From NCBI GenBank assembly GCA_964619535.1, contig CAZUEX010000003.1:186001-250000 (forward strand): DNA of 64,000 bases, written 5' to 3'. Made by a program: the position numbers and the translations under genes. This DNA is from Leptonema sp964619535 (GTDB taxonomy: Bacteria > Spirochaetota > Leptospiria > Leptospirales > Leptonemataceae). Shown here piece by piece: positions 33,948 to 41,986 of this stretch (position 1 is its first letter; the number at the start of each line of letters is the position of its first letter). Below the pieces are notes generated by a model. The model saw only the letters and a program-made list of their open reading frames with translations. It did no database searches and was not told the origin of the DNA.

Positions 33948-34798
33948 TCCCTGTCTCCGAGCTCGAGGTTATCAATCAGGCGTACGCCTTCTGTATAAAC
34001 GGCTACGGCAATGACCGTGTCATCATTCACCGTATGGACCGGTTGTAAAGTCGTGCGATCTACAAATTCGATGTACTCGACCCGATTCAGAGAACCCGTT
34101 TCGATTACATCCCAGGCAATCTCCTTTAGCTCTCCGGGGTCGGTTTTCCCTTCAGAATAGGTTTTTTTAACAAGCTTCAGGGCCCGATAGATCATCGTAG
34201 CATGTTTGCGTCCTTTTTCGCTGAGCCGCACGTTACGTGAGCTCATGGCAAGGCCGTCCTGTTCTCGAATCAGGGGACAGCCGATGATCTCTGTTGGCAC
34301 AGACAGCTCATAGGCCATTCGCCTGATCACAACAAGTTGCTGGTAGTCCTTCTTGCCGAAAAAGGCCTTGTCCGGTGAAAATAGCTGTAGCAGCTTCAGG
34401 ACGACGAACATGACGCCGTCAAAATGACCGGGTCGGTATCGGCCACAGAGCTGCGATGTGAAATCGGGCATATGCATCTTCAGCTGAGGCTCGCCAAAGG
34501 GATACATGTCTTCAGCTGAAGGCATAAAGACCAGATCGGCGCCGGCCTTTTCCAGAATGCTCAGATCTCGATCCGTGTCACGAGGATACTTGCGAAGGTC
34601 TTCCGGGTCGTTGAACTGCAGAGGGTTAACGAAGATGCTGACCATCGTCTTATCGCATGCGGCCTTACTTGCGTTTACAAGAGAGATATGGCCTTCATGC
34701 AGGTAACCCATCGTTGGAACAAGGCCGGTTACCCTGCCCTCGCGCTGATAGGCCCGGACCTGCTCCCGCAGCTCCTTCTGGTTCTGTATGACTTTCAT
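33944..34798 (-). CDS. panC: Pantothenate synthetase
   Basis: This 284-residue enzyme shows VPTMGYLHEGHISLVNASK (the H-x-G-H ATP motif), SIFVNPLQFNDPEDLRKYPRD, the FFGKKDYQQLVVIRRM segment, and GLAMSSRNVRLSEKGR (K-M-S-K-S-like loop). It joins pantoate and beta-alanine with ATP. I use ATG 34798, two codons inside the open frame (TTG at 34804), matching the family start MKVI. It overlaps the GlpQ-like gene by 4 bases and follows HMG-CoA lyase by 54 bases. Confidence 0.95.
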   Translation of the reverse strand: MKVIQNQKELREQVRAYQREGRVTGLVPTMGYLHEGHISLVNASKAACDKTMVSIFVNPLQFNDPEDLRKYPRDTDRDLSILEKAGADLVFMPSAEDMYPFGEPQLKMHMPDFTSQLCGRYRPGHFDGVMFVVLKLLQLFSPDKAFFGKKDYQQLVVIRRMAYELSVPTEIIGCPLIREQDGLAMSSRNVRLSEKGRKHATMIYRALKLVKKTYSEGKTDPGELKEIAWDVIETGSLNRVEYIEFVDRTTLQPVHTVNDDTVIAVAVYTEGVRLIDNLELGDRE

Positions 34799-34852
34799 AG
34801 GCAACGCCGATCCCTGTGCGGAATTCTTCGATATTGCGAGACGGCAGTATGT

Positions 34853-35773
34853 TTACAACCCCTTTTCGGCGCTCAGGTAAACACGCGACGATGGTGTTTT
34901 CTGTATCGTCAACGCAAGCCTGTGTGAGGCCGCGACGACGGCATCAAGGTCAACGCCTGTAGAGTAGCCAGAGCGGTGAAGGGCATAGAGCAGGTCTTCT
35001 GTGGCAAGATTCCCGGCTGCTCCCCGTGCATAGGGGCATCCACCAAGGCCACCGGCTGCGGCATCGAATTTATGCATTCCATATTCCAGCGAGCGAAATA
35101 TGAGTGAAAGGGCTGTGCCGCGTGTATCATGATAGTGGCCGGCCAGCTTCTCAACCGGAATCTGCGCAACGAGAAGATCAAGAAGACGCGAAAGGTCATC
35201 CGGCACTGCCACACCGATCGTTTCACCGAGGGAGATCTCGAAGCAACCGGCATCGAGCAATCTGTTGCAGACATCGACAACGACCTGGGGCTTTACAGCA
35301 CCGGCATAGGGACATTCGATCACCGTACTGACATAGCCGCGAACAGGGATGGAACGTTCGCGTGCAAGCCGCATCACCCCGGCAAAGCGATCAAAGCTCT
35401 CTTCGATGCTGCATCCGATGTTCTTCTGCGTGAAGGCATCGGAGGCTGCCGTGAATACAGCCACTTCCTGGACGTTACACTGCAGGGCGGTTTGCATTCC
35501 CCGCTCGTTGGGCACCAGGGCTGAGAGCGTGGTTTTTGCCATGGCATCGTCATGTTTCTGCAATTCTCGAAGGGCAGGGTATAGCTCTGCGGCATCGGCA
35601 AGCTGTGGGATGCGGTCGGCACGAACAAAGGAGGTGGCCTCGATGCGCCGCAGGCCTGCATGGCTCAGGTCCTGAATCAGCTGCACTTTTGCTTCGGTGG
35701 GAACGGGCACCTTTTCGTTTTGCAGGCCGTCTCGTGGACCGACTTCGATGATCTGGATCTGCTTCTGCTTCAT
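34853..35773 (-). CDS. Hydroxymethylglutaryl-CoA lyase
   Basis: This 306-residue DRE-TIM metallolyase has IIEVGPRDGLQNEK (catalytic R and D), the metal-binding pair GHYHDTRGTALS (H-x-H) and the family signature GGCPYARGAAGNLATEDLLYAL with the reactive Cys. It cleaves HMG-CoA to acetoacetate and acetyl-CoA at the end of leucine breakdown. No other leucine-degradation genes are in the window; the crotonase at 44307 is distant. It lies between ogt (28 bases) and panC. Confidence 0.92.
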   Translation of the reverse strand: MKQKQIQIIEVGPRDGLQNEKVPVPTEAKVQLIQDLSHAGLRRIEATSFVRADRIPQLADAAELYPALRELQKHDDAMAKTTLSALVPNERGMQTALQCNVQEVAVFTAASDAFTQKNIGCSIEESFDRFAGVMRLARERSIPVRGYVSTVIECPYAGAVKPQVVVDVCNRLLDAGCFEISLGETIGVAVPDDLSRLLDLLVAQIPVEKLAGHYHDTRGTALSLIFRSLEYGMHKFDAAAGGLGGCPYARGAAGNLATEDLLYALHRSGYSTGVDLDAVVAASHRLALTIQKTPSSRVYLSAEKGL

Positions 35774-35801
35774 AATCGATGGATGCCGTTTTTTTTCTTC
35801 C

Positions 35802-36332
35802 TCAAGATGCTGTCGTGCAAAACGTTCGTTGTGAGGACTCCAGCTGCAGCAGGAATCGCTTGCGGTCCAGCCCGCCGCCGAATCCCGTCAGCCTGCCCGT
35901 TGATCCGGCAACGCGATGGCAGGGAACGATGATGGCAACGGGATTGGATCCACATGCCCCTCCGACGGCGCGACAGGCTTTTGGCTGTCCAAGCTCGTTT
36001 GCAATATCGCCGTAAGATTTGACAACACCAAAAGGAATCGCTGAAAGGCGTTGCCACGTTCGCAGCTGAAAATCTGTGCCGCGCAGCCGAACGGCTATAT
36101 CGAAGTGCTGTCGTCTTCCCTGAAAATACTCGGTGAGCTCTGTTATCGTCTGGGCCAGCAATCGTTCCTCAACCATCGTTTGAGGCGATGTTGTTTCGAG
36201 AGGGCATAGCAGTGCACGGTCGCGGAAGAAGTCCGACATGGGCATGTCATCAAAATCCAGGCGGACAACAGCATCGTTTTCGATGACAATGTAGAGCGGT
36301 CCCAGCGGAGAACTCACCGTTGCATGAAGCAT
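35802..36332 (-). CDS. ogt: O6-methylguanine-DNA methyltransferase
   Basis: This 176-residue suicide repair protein has LGPLYIVIENDAVVRLDF at the N-terminus, FGVVKSYGDIANELGQPKACRAVG and the active-site motif IVPCHRVAGSTGRLTGFGGGLDRKRFLLQLE, where the Cys of PCHR accepts the alkyl group. I choose ATG 36332, which gives the usual Ogt length. The open frame continues to 36464, but that extension would overlap the divergent methyltransferase and has no homologous features. Confidence 0.88.
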   Translation of the reverse strand: MLHATVSSPLGPLYIVIENDAVVRLDFDDMPMSDFFRDRALLCPLETTSPQTMVEERLLAQTITELTEYFQGRRQHFDIAVRLRGTDFQLRTWQRLSAIPFGVVKSYGDIANELGQPKACRAVGGACGSNPVAIIVPCHRVAGSTGRLTGFGGGLDRKRFLLQLESSQRTFCTTAS

Positions 36333-36462
36333 TGCCTTCAGCAAAGCAAGATCAGCGAGCCATGTCAAGCGAGGATCCACCGGTTGCTGCTCTGGCTTCT
36401 GCCATAGAAAGCTGTTGTATGAAAGCGCTTGTCTGTTCGGGCCCGCTTCGTAGTTGTACACC

Positions 36463-37131
36463 ATGTTACATCGTACACCCGAGCCCGAACTGATGAATGA
36501 CGAAGAACAGGTGCAGGCCTATGCCAGTGCAGATTTTGCCGATGCACATAACTCGTTGCTCGAGCATCTTAAGGCCCATCTGCCGGGTGAGATGACGATT
36601 CAACGCATATTGGATCTGGGATGCGGTTCCGGTGATATGACCTACCGGCTGCATCGCCTTTTTCCGGAGGCCAAACTGCATGCGGTGGACGGATCGGCCA
36701 ACATGGTTGAAGCGGCCCGACGCTATTTTGCACAGACTGTGATGAGCGGCGGTGCTCCCCTGCCTGTGCAGTGGTCCTGCATAACGATCCAGGAACTGCG
36801 TCCGGAGCCCTATGATCTGGTCTTCTCCAATTCCCTGCTGCATCATATGCATGATCCTTCCGTATTCTGGAAGGCCGTTGCCGCCTCTGTGCAACCAGGT
36901 AGCTTTGTCTTTGTCTCCGATCTGCTTCGTCCGGAATCCGAAGCACAGGCACAGCAGCTTGTAGAAAAGCACAGTGGGAATGAGGCGGATCTGCTGAAGC
37001 GAGATTTTTATCATTCGCTGCTTGCTGCCTTCCGACCCGATGAGGTTGCCGAACAGCTAAAGGAGGCAGGGCTGCCGTTAAGCGTGCAGATCGTCTCTGA
37101 CAGGCATCAGATCATATACGGTAAGATTTGA
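36463..37131 (+). CDS. Class I SAM-dependent methyltransferase
   Basis: This 222-residue protein has the SAM-binding motif I ILDLGCGSGDMTYRL, motif II KLHAVDGSANMVEAARRYF (Asp/acidic loop) and YDLVFSNSLLHHMHDPSVFW (motif IV region). It resembles trans-aconitate or small-molecule methyltransferases, and the substrate is not evident. I use ATG 36463; the frame's TTG three codons earlier is less likely. It starts near ogt on the other strand and is followed 29 bases later by recG. Confidence 0.75.
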   Translation: MLHRTPEPELMNDEEQVQAYASADFADAHNSLLEHLKAHLPGEMTIQRILDLGCGSGDMTYRLHRLFPEAKLHAVDGSANMVEAARRYFAQTVMSGGAPLPVQWSCITIQELRPEPYDLVFSNSLLHHMHDPSVFWKAVAASVQPGSFVFVSDLLRPESEAQAQQLVEKHSGNEADLLKRDFYHSLLAAFRPDEVAEQLKEAGLPLSVQIVSDRHQIIYGKI

Positions 37132-37160
37132 CGTCAAGGTCTTGCCTGCTTTCTTGAACC

Positions 37161-39236
37161 ATGCTCCGCTCCTTCTCTGAAGTACCGGTCGAATACATAA
37201 GGGGAGTAGGAGAAGCAAAGAAGAAGGCTTTGCTTCGCGAAGGCATTGCCACCGTAGAAGATTTGCTTTATTATTTCCCGCGCCGGTATCTGGATCGTTC
37301 TGTGCGCGAAATGGTCTTTCTGGAAGAAGGACCCGCCACTCTGGTCGTTGAGGTGAAGTCGAGCTTTCTTGCTCATGGTAAGCGGTCTCGACTGATGGCG
37401 CAGGTACGCACGCTGCAGGGACATCCTCTGACGCTTGTCTTTTTTCACGGAATTCAGTTCTATCGTTATGCCTTGAAGGCAGGGGCCTATCTGGCCGTGT
37501 CGGGGCGTCTTGAGAAGTTTGGCGGTGGATTTCAGATGGTCCATCCGGAGCTCGAGATGCTCGATTCGGCCGACATGGACGGAGCGGTGCATTCGGGGCG
37601 TATCGTACCTTTGTATCCGGGGAACGAAAAGCTGAAGAAGGCCTCGCTGGACAGTCGCGGCATGCGACGGCTGATCGACACAGCCCTGAATACGCCTTCC
37701 TTTTTTGAGGTTCCAGAGCTGCTTCCGGATGCACTGCGAAAGAAGCATGGTTTTCGCGAAAGACGCTGGGCCCTGCATCAGATTCATTTTCCGGAATCCG
37801 ACGAATCTTTGCAGGAGGCGATTCGGTACCTGAAATATGAAGAGCTCTTTCTGTTTGGAGCGCTGATGCATCGCAAGCAGGAGCTGCGTCGTCGTTTTAC
37901 GCGAGAACTCTGGCCACTGCCTTATGGTAAAAGTGCTCTGTTTCAGCAGCTGATCCTGAACCTGCCTTTTGAGCTGACGTCTGCGCAGAAGAAGGCCATT
38001 GAAACGATCGTCACCGGATGTCAGCGAGATTCCATGGCTGCCTACCTGTTGCAGGGCGATGTAGGATCGGGTAAAACACTGGTTGCCTTTGCCCTGGCAT
38101 TGCATTACATCGAAAACAATTGCCAGGTAGCCTTGATGGCTCCTACAGAGATTCTGGCCCGTCAGCACTTTCGGACGCTGTCCACCCTGCCCGGTATGTT
38201 GCCCGGTGTGCATATCGAGATACTGACAGCGGCCGATTCAAAGAAAAGCCGCGAGCTTACGATGGACCGCATCAAACGCGGCGATGCCAACCTGGTGATC
38301 GGCACCCACAGTCTCATTGAACCCGGTGTGGAGTTCGACAGTCTCGGTCTTGTGATTATCGATGAACAGCATCGCTTCGGAGTGGAGCAGCGCGAACTTT
38401 TGCGACGTAAGGGCAAAAACCCCGATCTGATAGCGATGACTGCCACGCCCATCCCACGGTCGCTGTGCCTGACCGTCTTTGCCGACCTGGAGCCCGTGCT
38501 TCTAAAGGAGAAACCGGCAGGGCGCAAGCCCATCAAAACCATGTGGTTAACAGAGGAACGACGCAAAGGCCTTTACACATCGATCCGAAATCATGTCTCC
38601 AGGGGAAGGCAGTGCTATATCGTTTATCCGGTCATTGATGAATCCGAGAAGCTTGATCTTCGCGCAGCGACGGATGCCTGCGAAGAGCTGAGTAAGACCA
38701 TCTTCCCGGAGTTCCGTGTAGAACTGCTGCACGGAAAAATGAAGGCCGCTGATCGTGAGCGGGTCATGAATGAGTTTCGTGCGGGGCGGGTGCAGATTCT
38801 TGTAAGCACCACTGTTATTGAGGTGGGAGTGGATGTTCCGAATGCAACGATCATGGTCATCGAGCATGCGGATCGCTTTGGCATCTCGCAGTTGCACCAG
38901 CTTCGCGGTCGCGTTGGTCGGGGAAGCGAGGAATCCTATTGTGTGCTGATGTCGAGCAGCACCACGGATTCTGCCCGGGAGCGTCTACAGGCGCTGGTTG
39001 ACAGCGAAGATGGCTTTGAACTGGCAGAGGTGGACCTGAAGCTGCGCGGTCCGGGAGAGTTGCTCGGTCTGAAACAGCATGGGCTGCCGGGTTTCAAGCT
39101 GGCGGACTTTGTCAGGGATCGTGCTCTGGTTGAGCTGTCCTATGAGGATGCACGACACGGCGGCCACCTGACCGAGGCAGCGATAGAGGCCATCCGGCAC
39201 CGCTTTGAAGAAGGTGTGATGGTCTTCCCGAACTGA
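37161..39236 (+). CDS. recG: ATP-dependent DNA helicase RecG
   Basis: This 691-residue superfamily 2 helicase has the N-terminal wedge/OB domain (residues about 1-160, VEYIRGVGEAKKKALLREGI, VEDLLYYFPRRYLDRS). Walker A is LLQGDVGSGKTLVAFA, the Walker B variant is LVIIDEQHRFGVEQR (DEQH), followed by MTATPIPRSL. Motif VI is GRVGRGSEESYCVLM, with the TRG-like HQLRGRVGRG. It reverses stalled forks and resolves branched DNA. Length is standard. Confidence 0.96.
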   Translation: MLRSFSEVPVEYIRGVGEAKKKALLREGIATVEDLLYYFPRRYLDRSVREMVFLEEGPATLVVEVKSSFLAHGKRSRLMAQVRTLQGHPLTLVFFHGIQFYRYALKAGAYLAVSGRLEKFGGGFQMVHPELEMLDSADMDGAVHSGRIVPLYPGNEKLKKASLDSRGMRRLIDTALNTPSFFEVPELLPDALRKKHGFRERRWALHQIHFPESDESLQEAIRYLKYEELFLFGALMHRKQELRRRFTRELWPLPYGKSALFQQLILNLPFELTSAQKKAIETIVTGCQRDSMAAYLLQGDVGSGKTLVAFALALHYIENNCQVALMAPTEILARQHFRTLSTLPGMLPGVHIEILTAADSKKSRELTMDRIKRGDANLVIGTHSLIEPGVEFDSLGLVIIDEQHRFGVEQRELLRRKGKNPDLIAMTATPIPRSLCLTVFADLEPVLLKEKPAGRKPIKTMWLTEERRKGLYTSIRNHVSRGRQCYIVYPVIDESEKLDLRAATDACEELSKTIFPEFRVELLHGKMKAADRERVMNEFRAGRVQILVSTTVIEVGVDVPNATIMVIEHADRFGISQLHQLRGRVGRGSEESYCVLMSSSTTDSARERLQALVDSEDGFELAEVDLKLRGPGELLGLKQHGLPGFKLADFVRDRALVELSYEDARHGGHLTEAAIEAIRHRFEEGVMVFPN

Positions 39237-39292
39237 GCAGGTGGCAGACATGAATTTGCTTGAAGGCAGACGGCCCGATGGGCCCTTGACGT

Positions 39293-40813
39293 ATGCCTAC
39301 CCGTCTGCAAGCCGTAAACGTTATTTCCGGTTCTCTGTCTGATCTTTCTTCCCGGACAGGGATTCCTGTTGTTCTGCCCGTATTCCAGGCCGAATCCGAT
39401 AAGGGCACTCCTGCCTTTATCGAAAGCCAGGCCCTGAACGACCTGGAACAGTCTACCGGACTGGATCTGAAAGGCTATCTGGAATCCGAAGATTTCAGTG
39501 GAGCCTCTGCTACGGCCTGCTATCTGAACAGCCCGGGCCTGGCAAACCCTGTCCTTTTTGTCGGCCTTGGCAGACGTGGCAAGTTGCGTCTGCCCCGACT
39601 GCTGCAGGCCTTTACGAAGGGGTTTGCATTATTGAAAAAGAAGAAACTCCCGGGCATCATCGTTCTGCTGCAGCCTGCTGTCGATCAGGGTCTGTCGTTC
39701 TTTGATGTTGGACTGCAGGCCATCTGCGCTGCCGGCGATCACTGCTATCATTCTCGTGAAGCAAAGGAATCTGGAAAAGAGATCGGCGAGTTGCTGCTGC
39801 ACACTTCATCGACTGCTGATTCCTCTCTGGCAGAGTTTGGTCTGGCCATGGCGCGAGCGCGAGCCTCGGCCATGGATCTTGTCAACATGCCGGCGAACAT
39901 TAAATCCACGATGACCCTCGTAGAAGAGGCCCGTACTCTCGAAAAGCAGGGCGTTACCGTTCGCGTTGTCGACGATGTAGACTGGATCAGCCAGCATATG
40001 CCCTGTTTCTTTGAGGTGGCAAGAGGATCACTGGCAAGTGATCCTCCGAAGTGGATCACCGCCACTTACAGGCCATCGGGTGAGGTGCGTCGACGTATTG
40101 CGCTGATCGGTAAGAGTGTGATCTTCGATACGGGTGGCTATCAGGTGAAGCCCGATCCTTACATGAATACCATGAAGGCAGATATGACAGGTGGTGCTAC
40201 CGTCCTTTCTGTTTTGCGCGAGGTGGCAGCTCTGCGACTTCCGAACATTGAGGTAACGGCCTACCTGGCGGCTACTCCCAATAAGATTGATTCCAATGCC
40301 ATGGTGCCCGATTCCGTCGTTGATTCTGCCAGCGGAAAAAAGATTGAGATCCGGCATACCGATGCAGAGGGCAGGCTTACGCTGATTGATGCCGTTACCC
40401 ATGCAGAACGTGATAACCCCGATCTGCTCTTTACGGTTGCAACCCTTACCGGTTCGGCTTCGCGTGCCGTTGGTCCACGCATTGCGTTGATGGCCACAGA
40501 TACAGAGTGGCGTGATCGTTTTGCGGCTTCCTGTGAGCGGTATGGAGAATCCTGTCAGACGCTGGATATCCTCGAAGAGGATTTCGAAGACATCAAAAGC
40601 AAGCTGGATGCTGCCGACATCAACAACACCGGACATGAAAAGTATCGCGGAGCACAGACGGCAGCAGCCTTTGTCTTTTCTGGCCTGAAAGATGCGGAAA
40701 AGCCTTTGCTGCATCTTGACGTTGCCGGGGGTGATATGACGTCAGAAGAGAAGGCCACAGGCATAGCCGTTCGCGGCCTGTTGGGTTTCCTGCACGACAT
40801 CTCCAGGGACTGA
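39293..40813 (+). CDS. pepA: Leucyl aminopeptidase family (M17) protein
   Basis: This 506-residue protein has the M17 C-terminal catalytic domain. Visible motifs are LVNMPANIKSTMTLVEEA, ALIGKSVIFDTGGYQVKPDPYMNTMKADMTGGATV with metal-ligand Lys and Asp residues, PNKIDSNAMVPDSVVDSASGKKIEIRHTDAEGRLTLIDAVTHA, where the NTDAEGR motif reads HTDAEGR, and VATLTGSASRAVG. It removes N-terminal residues from peptides as a di-metal hexamer. The signature is slightly divergent, but the metal and bicarbonate-site residues appear intact. It is followed after 6 bases by the membrane-protein gene. Confidence 0.9.
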   Translation: MPTRLQAVNVISGSLSDLSSRTGIPVVLPVFQAESDKGTPAFIESQALNDLEQSTGLDLKGYLESEDFSGASATACYLNSPGLANPVLFVGLGRRGKLRLPRLLQAFTKGFALLKKKKLPGIIVLLQPAVDQGLSFFDVGLQAICAAGDHCYHSREAKESGKEIGELLLHTSSTADSSLAEFGLAMARARASAMDLVNMPANIKSTMTLVEEARTLEKQGVTVRVVDDVDWISQHMPCFFEVARGSLASDPPKWITATYRPSGEVRRRIALIGKSVIFDTGGYQVKPDPYMNTMKADMTGGATVLSVLREVAALRLPNIEVTAYLAATPNKIDSNAMVPDSVVDSASGKKIEIRHTDAEGRLTLIDAVTHAERDNPDLLFTVATLTGSASRAVGPRIALMATDTEWRDRFAASCERYGESCQTLDILEEDFEDIKSKLDAADINNTGHEKYRGAQTAAAFVFSGLKDAEKPLLHLDVAGGDMTSEEKATGIAVRGLLGFLHDISRD

Positions 40814-40819
40814 GGTTAT

Positions 40820-41986
40820 ATGCAGCCGGCCGTCTACGAGAAGAAGAATGGCACGCTTCGCATCCGCTTTAAAAGACAGGCACTGATTCCGGGCCTTTTG
40901 CTGATCGTGGCCGGTGGAATGCTGCTCCCATCGGGCATATCGATGCTGTTAACCGAGGAGTGGTCTGAACAGTTGTCCTGGATGATGATCGGACTCGGTG
41001 CTCTTGTAGAGGCAGGCGGACTTGTGCTGATTCTGCGAGAACGCCTGCTTCCGGCTGCATTTCAGGTTGATCGAAGCCATTTTCGCATACTGGAAAGAAA
41101 TGGTTCTTCGGTAACGCTTCCATTATCGCTTTTCGATGAATGCGGTATTCGTTCGACCGATGGAAAAAGACGCGGGCCCTTTTATATCTACGTACGCGGA
41201 CCGTCCGGACTGGATTTTGATATCTCTCGCTACCGGTTACAGAAAAAGGCAGCAGCAGATCTGCAGCTACTCTGTTCGATGACGGGACTTCCTGTTCTTG
41301 ACGAACCTGCCTCTCCGGAAGAAAGGATTCGCTTTGCCTTTTCTTTACCCGAGCTACGACCAGACCTGCATATGGATGGAGTGGGCGATCTAAGGACTCT
41401 GCGCCGCCGCTTAAAAGAGGAAGGTCGTCTGCAGCTTTCCGTTAACCGGAGGACGCTCTGTTTTCGCGATCCATCTGCAAGGCGTCATAGTCTGATTTCG
41501 CTTCTGTTCTTGTTGTTTCTTCTTTCGGTGGCAATGACCGTCTATTATCAGGGGGTTCCTGTTATTGTATCTACCCTGGTTTACAGCCTGATACTTTTCA
41601 TTGCCCTGTGGATGCTCTATTATGCCTTTCGTTCTGTCTTTTTTGATGAAGGACTCTCTGTAGGGCCAGGCTTTATCAGACGACGCTTTGCTATCTTTCG
41701 CTCCAGGCTGCCCGAAACAGTGCCACCCACAGGCAGCAGAGAATGCATTCCGGTACTGACTTTTCTCGGACAGATTGGTGTTCCGGCCATTGGATATTTC
41801 GATGAGGCTTACCGTAAAGAGGTACAGAATATTACCCTGAATCCGGTTCGCCTGATGAGGTTGGCCATGAAGCGTTTTTTTGCATTATCGCATCGTCTCT
41901 ATGGGTTCAGGTTAAGCGAATCCGTGGCGCTCTACTCTGTTGTTCGCGAGGTTATAGCTCATGGCAGAAATTTCTCTGGTCTATGA
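40820..41986 (+). CDS. Membrane protein of unknown function, coupled to the ferredoxin-cyclase-peroxidase gene
   Basis: This 388-residue protein has four predicted helices: roughly 21-44, 51-73, about 216-235 and about 240-262 (HSLISLLFLLFLLSVAMTVYY, IVSTLVYSLILFIALWMLYYAF). The stretch between helix pairs (about 80-160) is beta-rich (FRILERNGSSVTLPLSLF, GPFYIYVRGPSGLDFDI), reminiscent of bacterial PH-like domains; this is weak. Its 3' end overlaps the start of the fusion gene at 41961 by 26 bases in another frame, so the products are probably made together. Confidence 0.6.
   Translation: MQPAVYEKKNGTLRIRFKRQALIPGLLLIVAGGMLLPSGISMLLTEEWSEQLSWMMIGLGALVEAGGLVLILRERLLPAAFQVDRSHFRILERNGSSVTLPLSLFDECGIRSTDGKRRGPFYIYVRGPSGLDFDISRYRLQKKAAADLQLLCSMTGLPVLDEPASPEERIRFAFSLPELRPDLHMDGVGDLRTLRRRLKEEGRLQLSVNRRTLCFRDPSARRHSLISLLFLLFLLSVAMTVYYQGVPVIVSTLVYSLILFIALWMLYYAFRSVFFDEGLSVGPGFIRRRFAIFRSRLPETVPPTGSRECIPVLTFLGQIGVPAIGYFDEAYRKEVQNITLNPVRLMRLAMKRFFALSHRLYGFRLSESVALYSVVREVIAHGRNFSGL

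Noticed and set aside
36333..36464. N-terminal extension of the Ogt frame
   Set aside because: It would overlap the divergent methyltransferase start and adds residues unlike any Ogt; the internal ATG gives the normal length.
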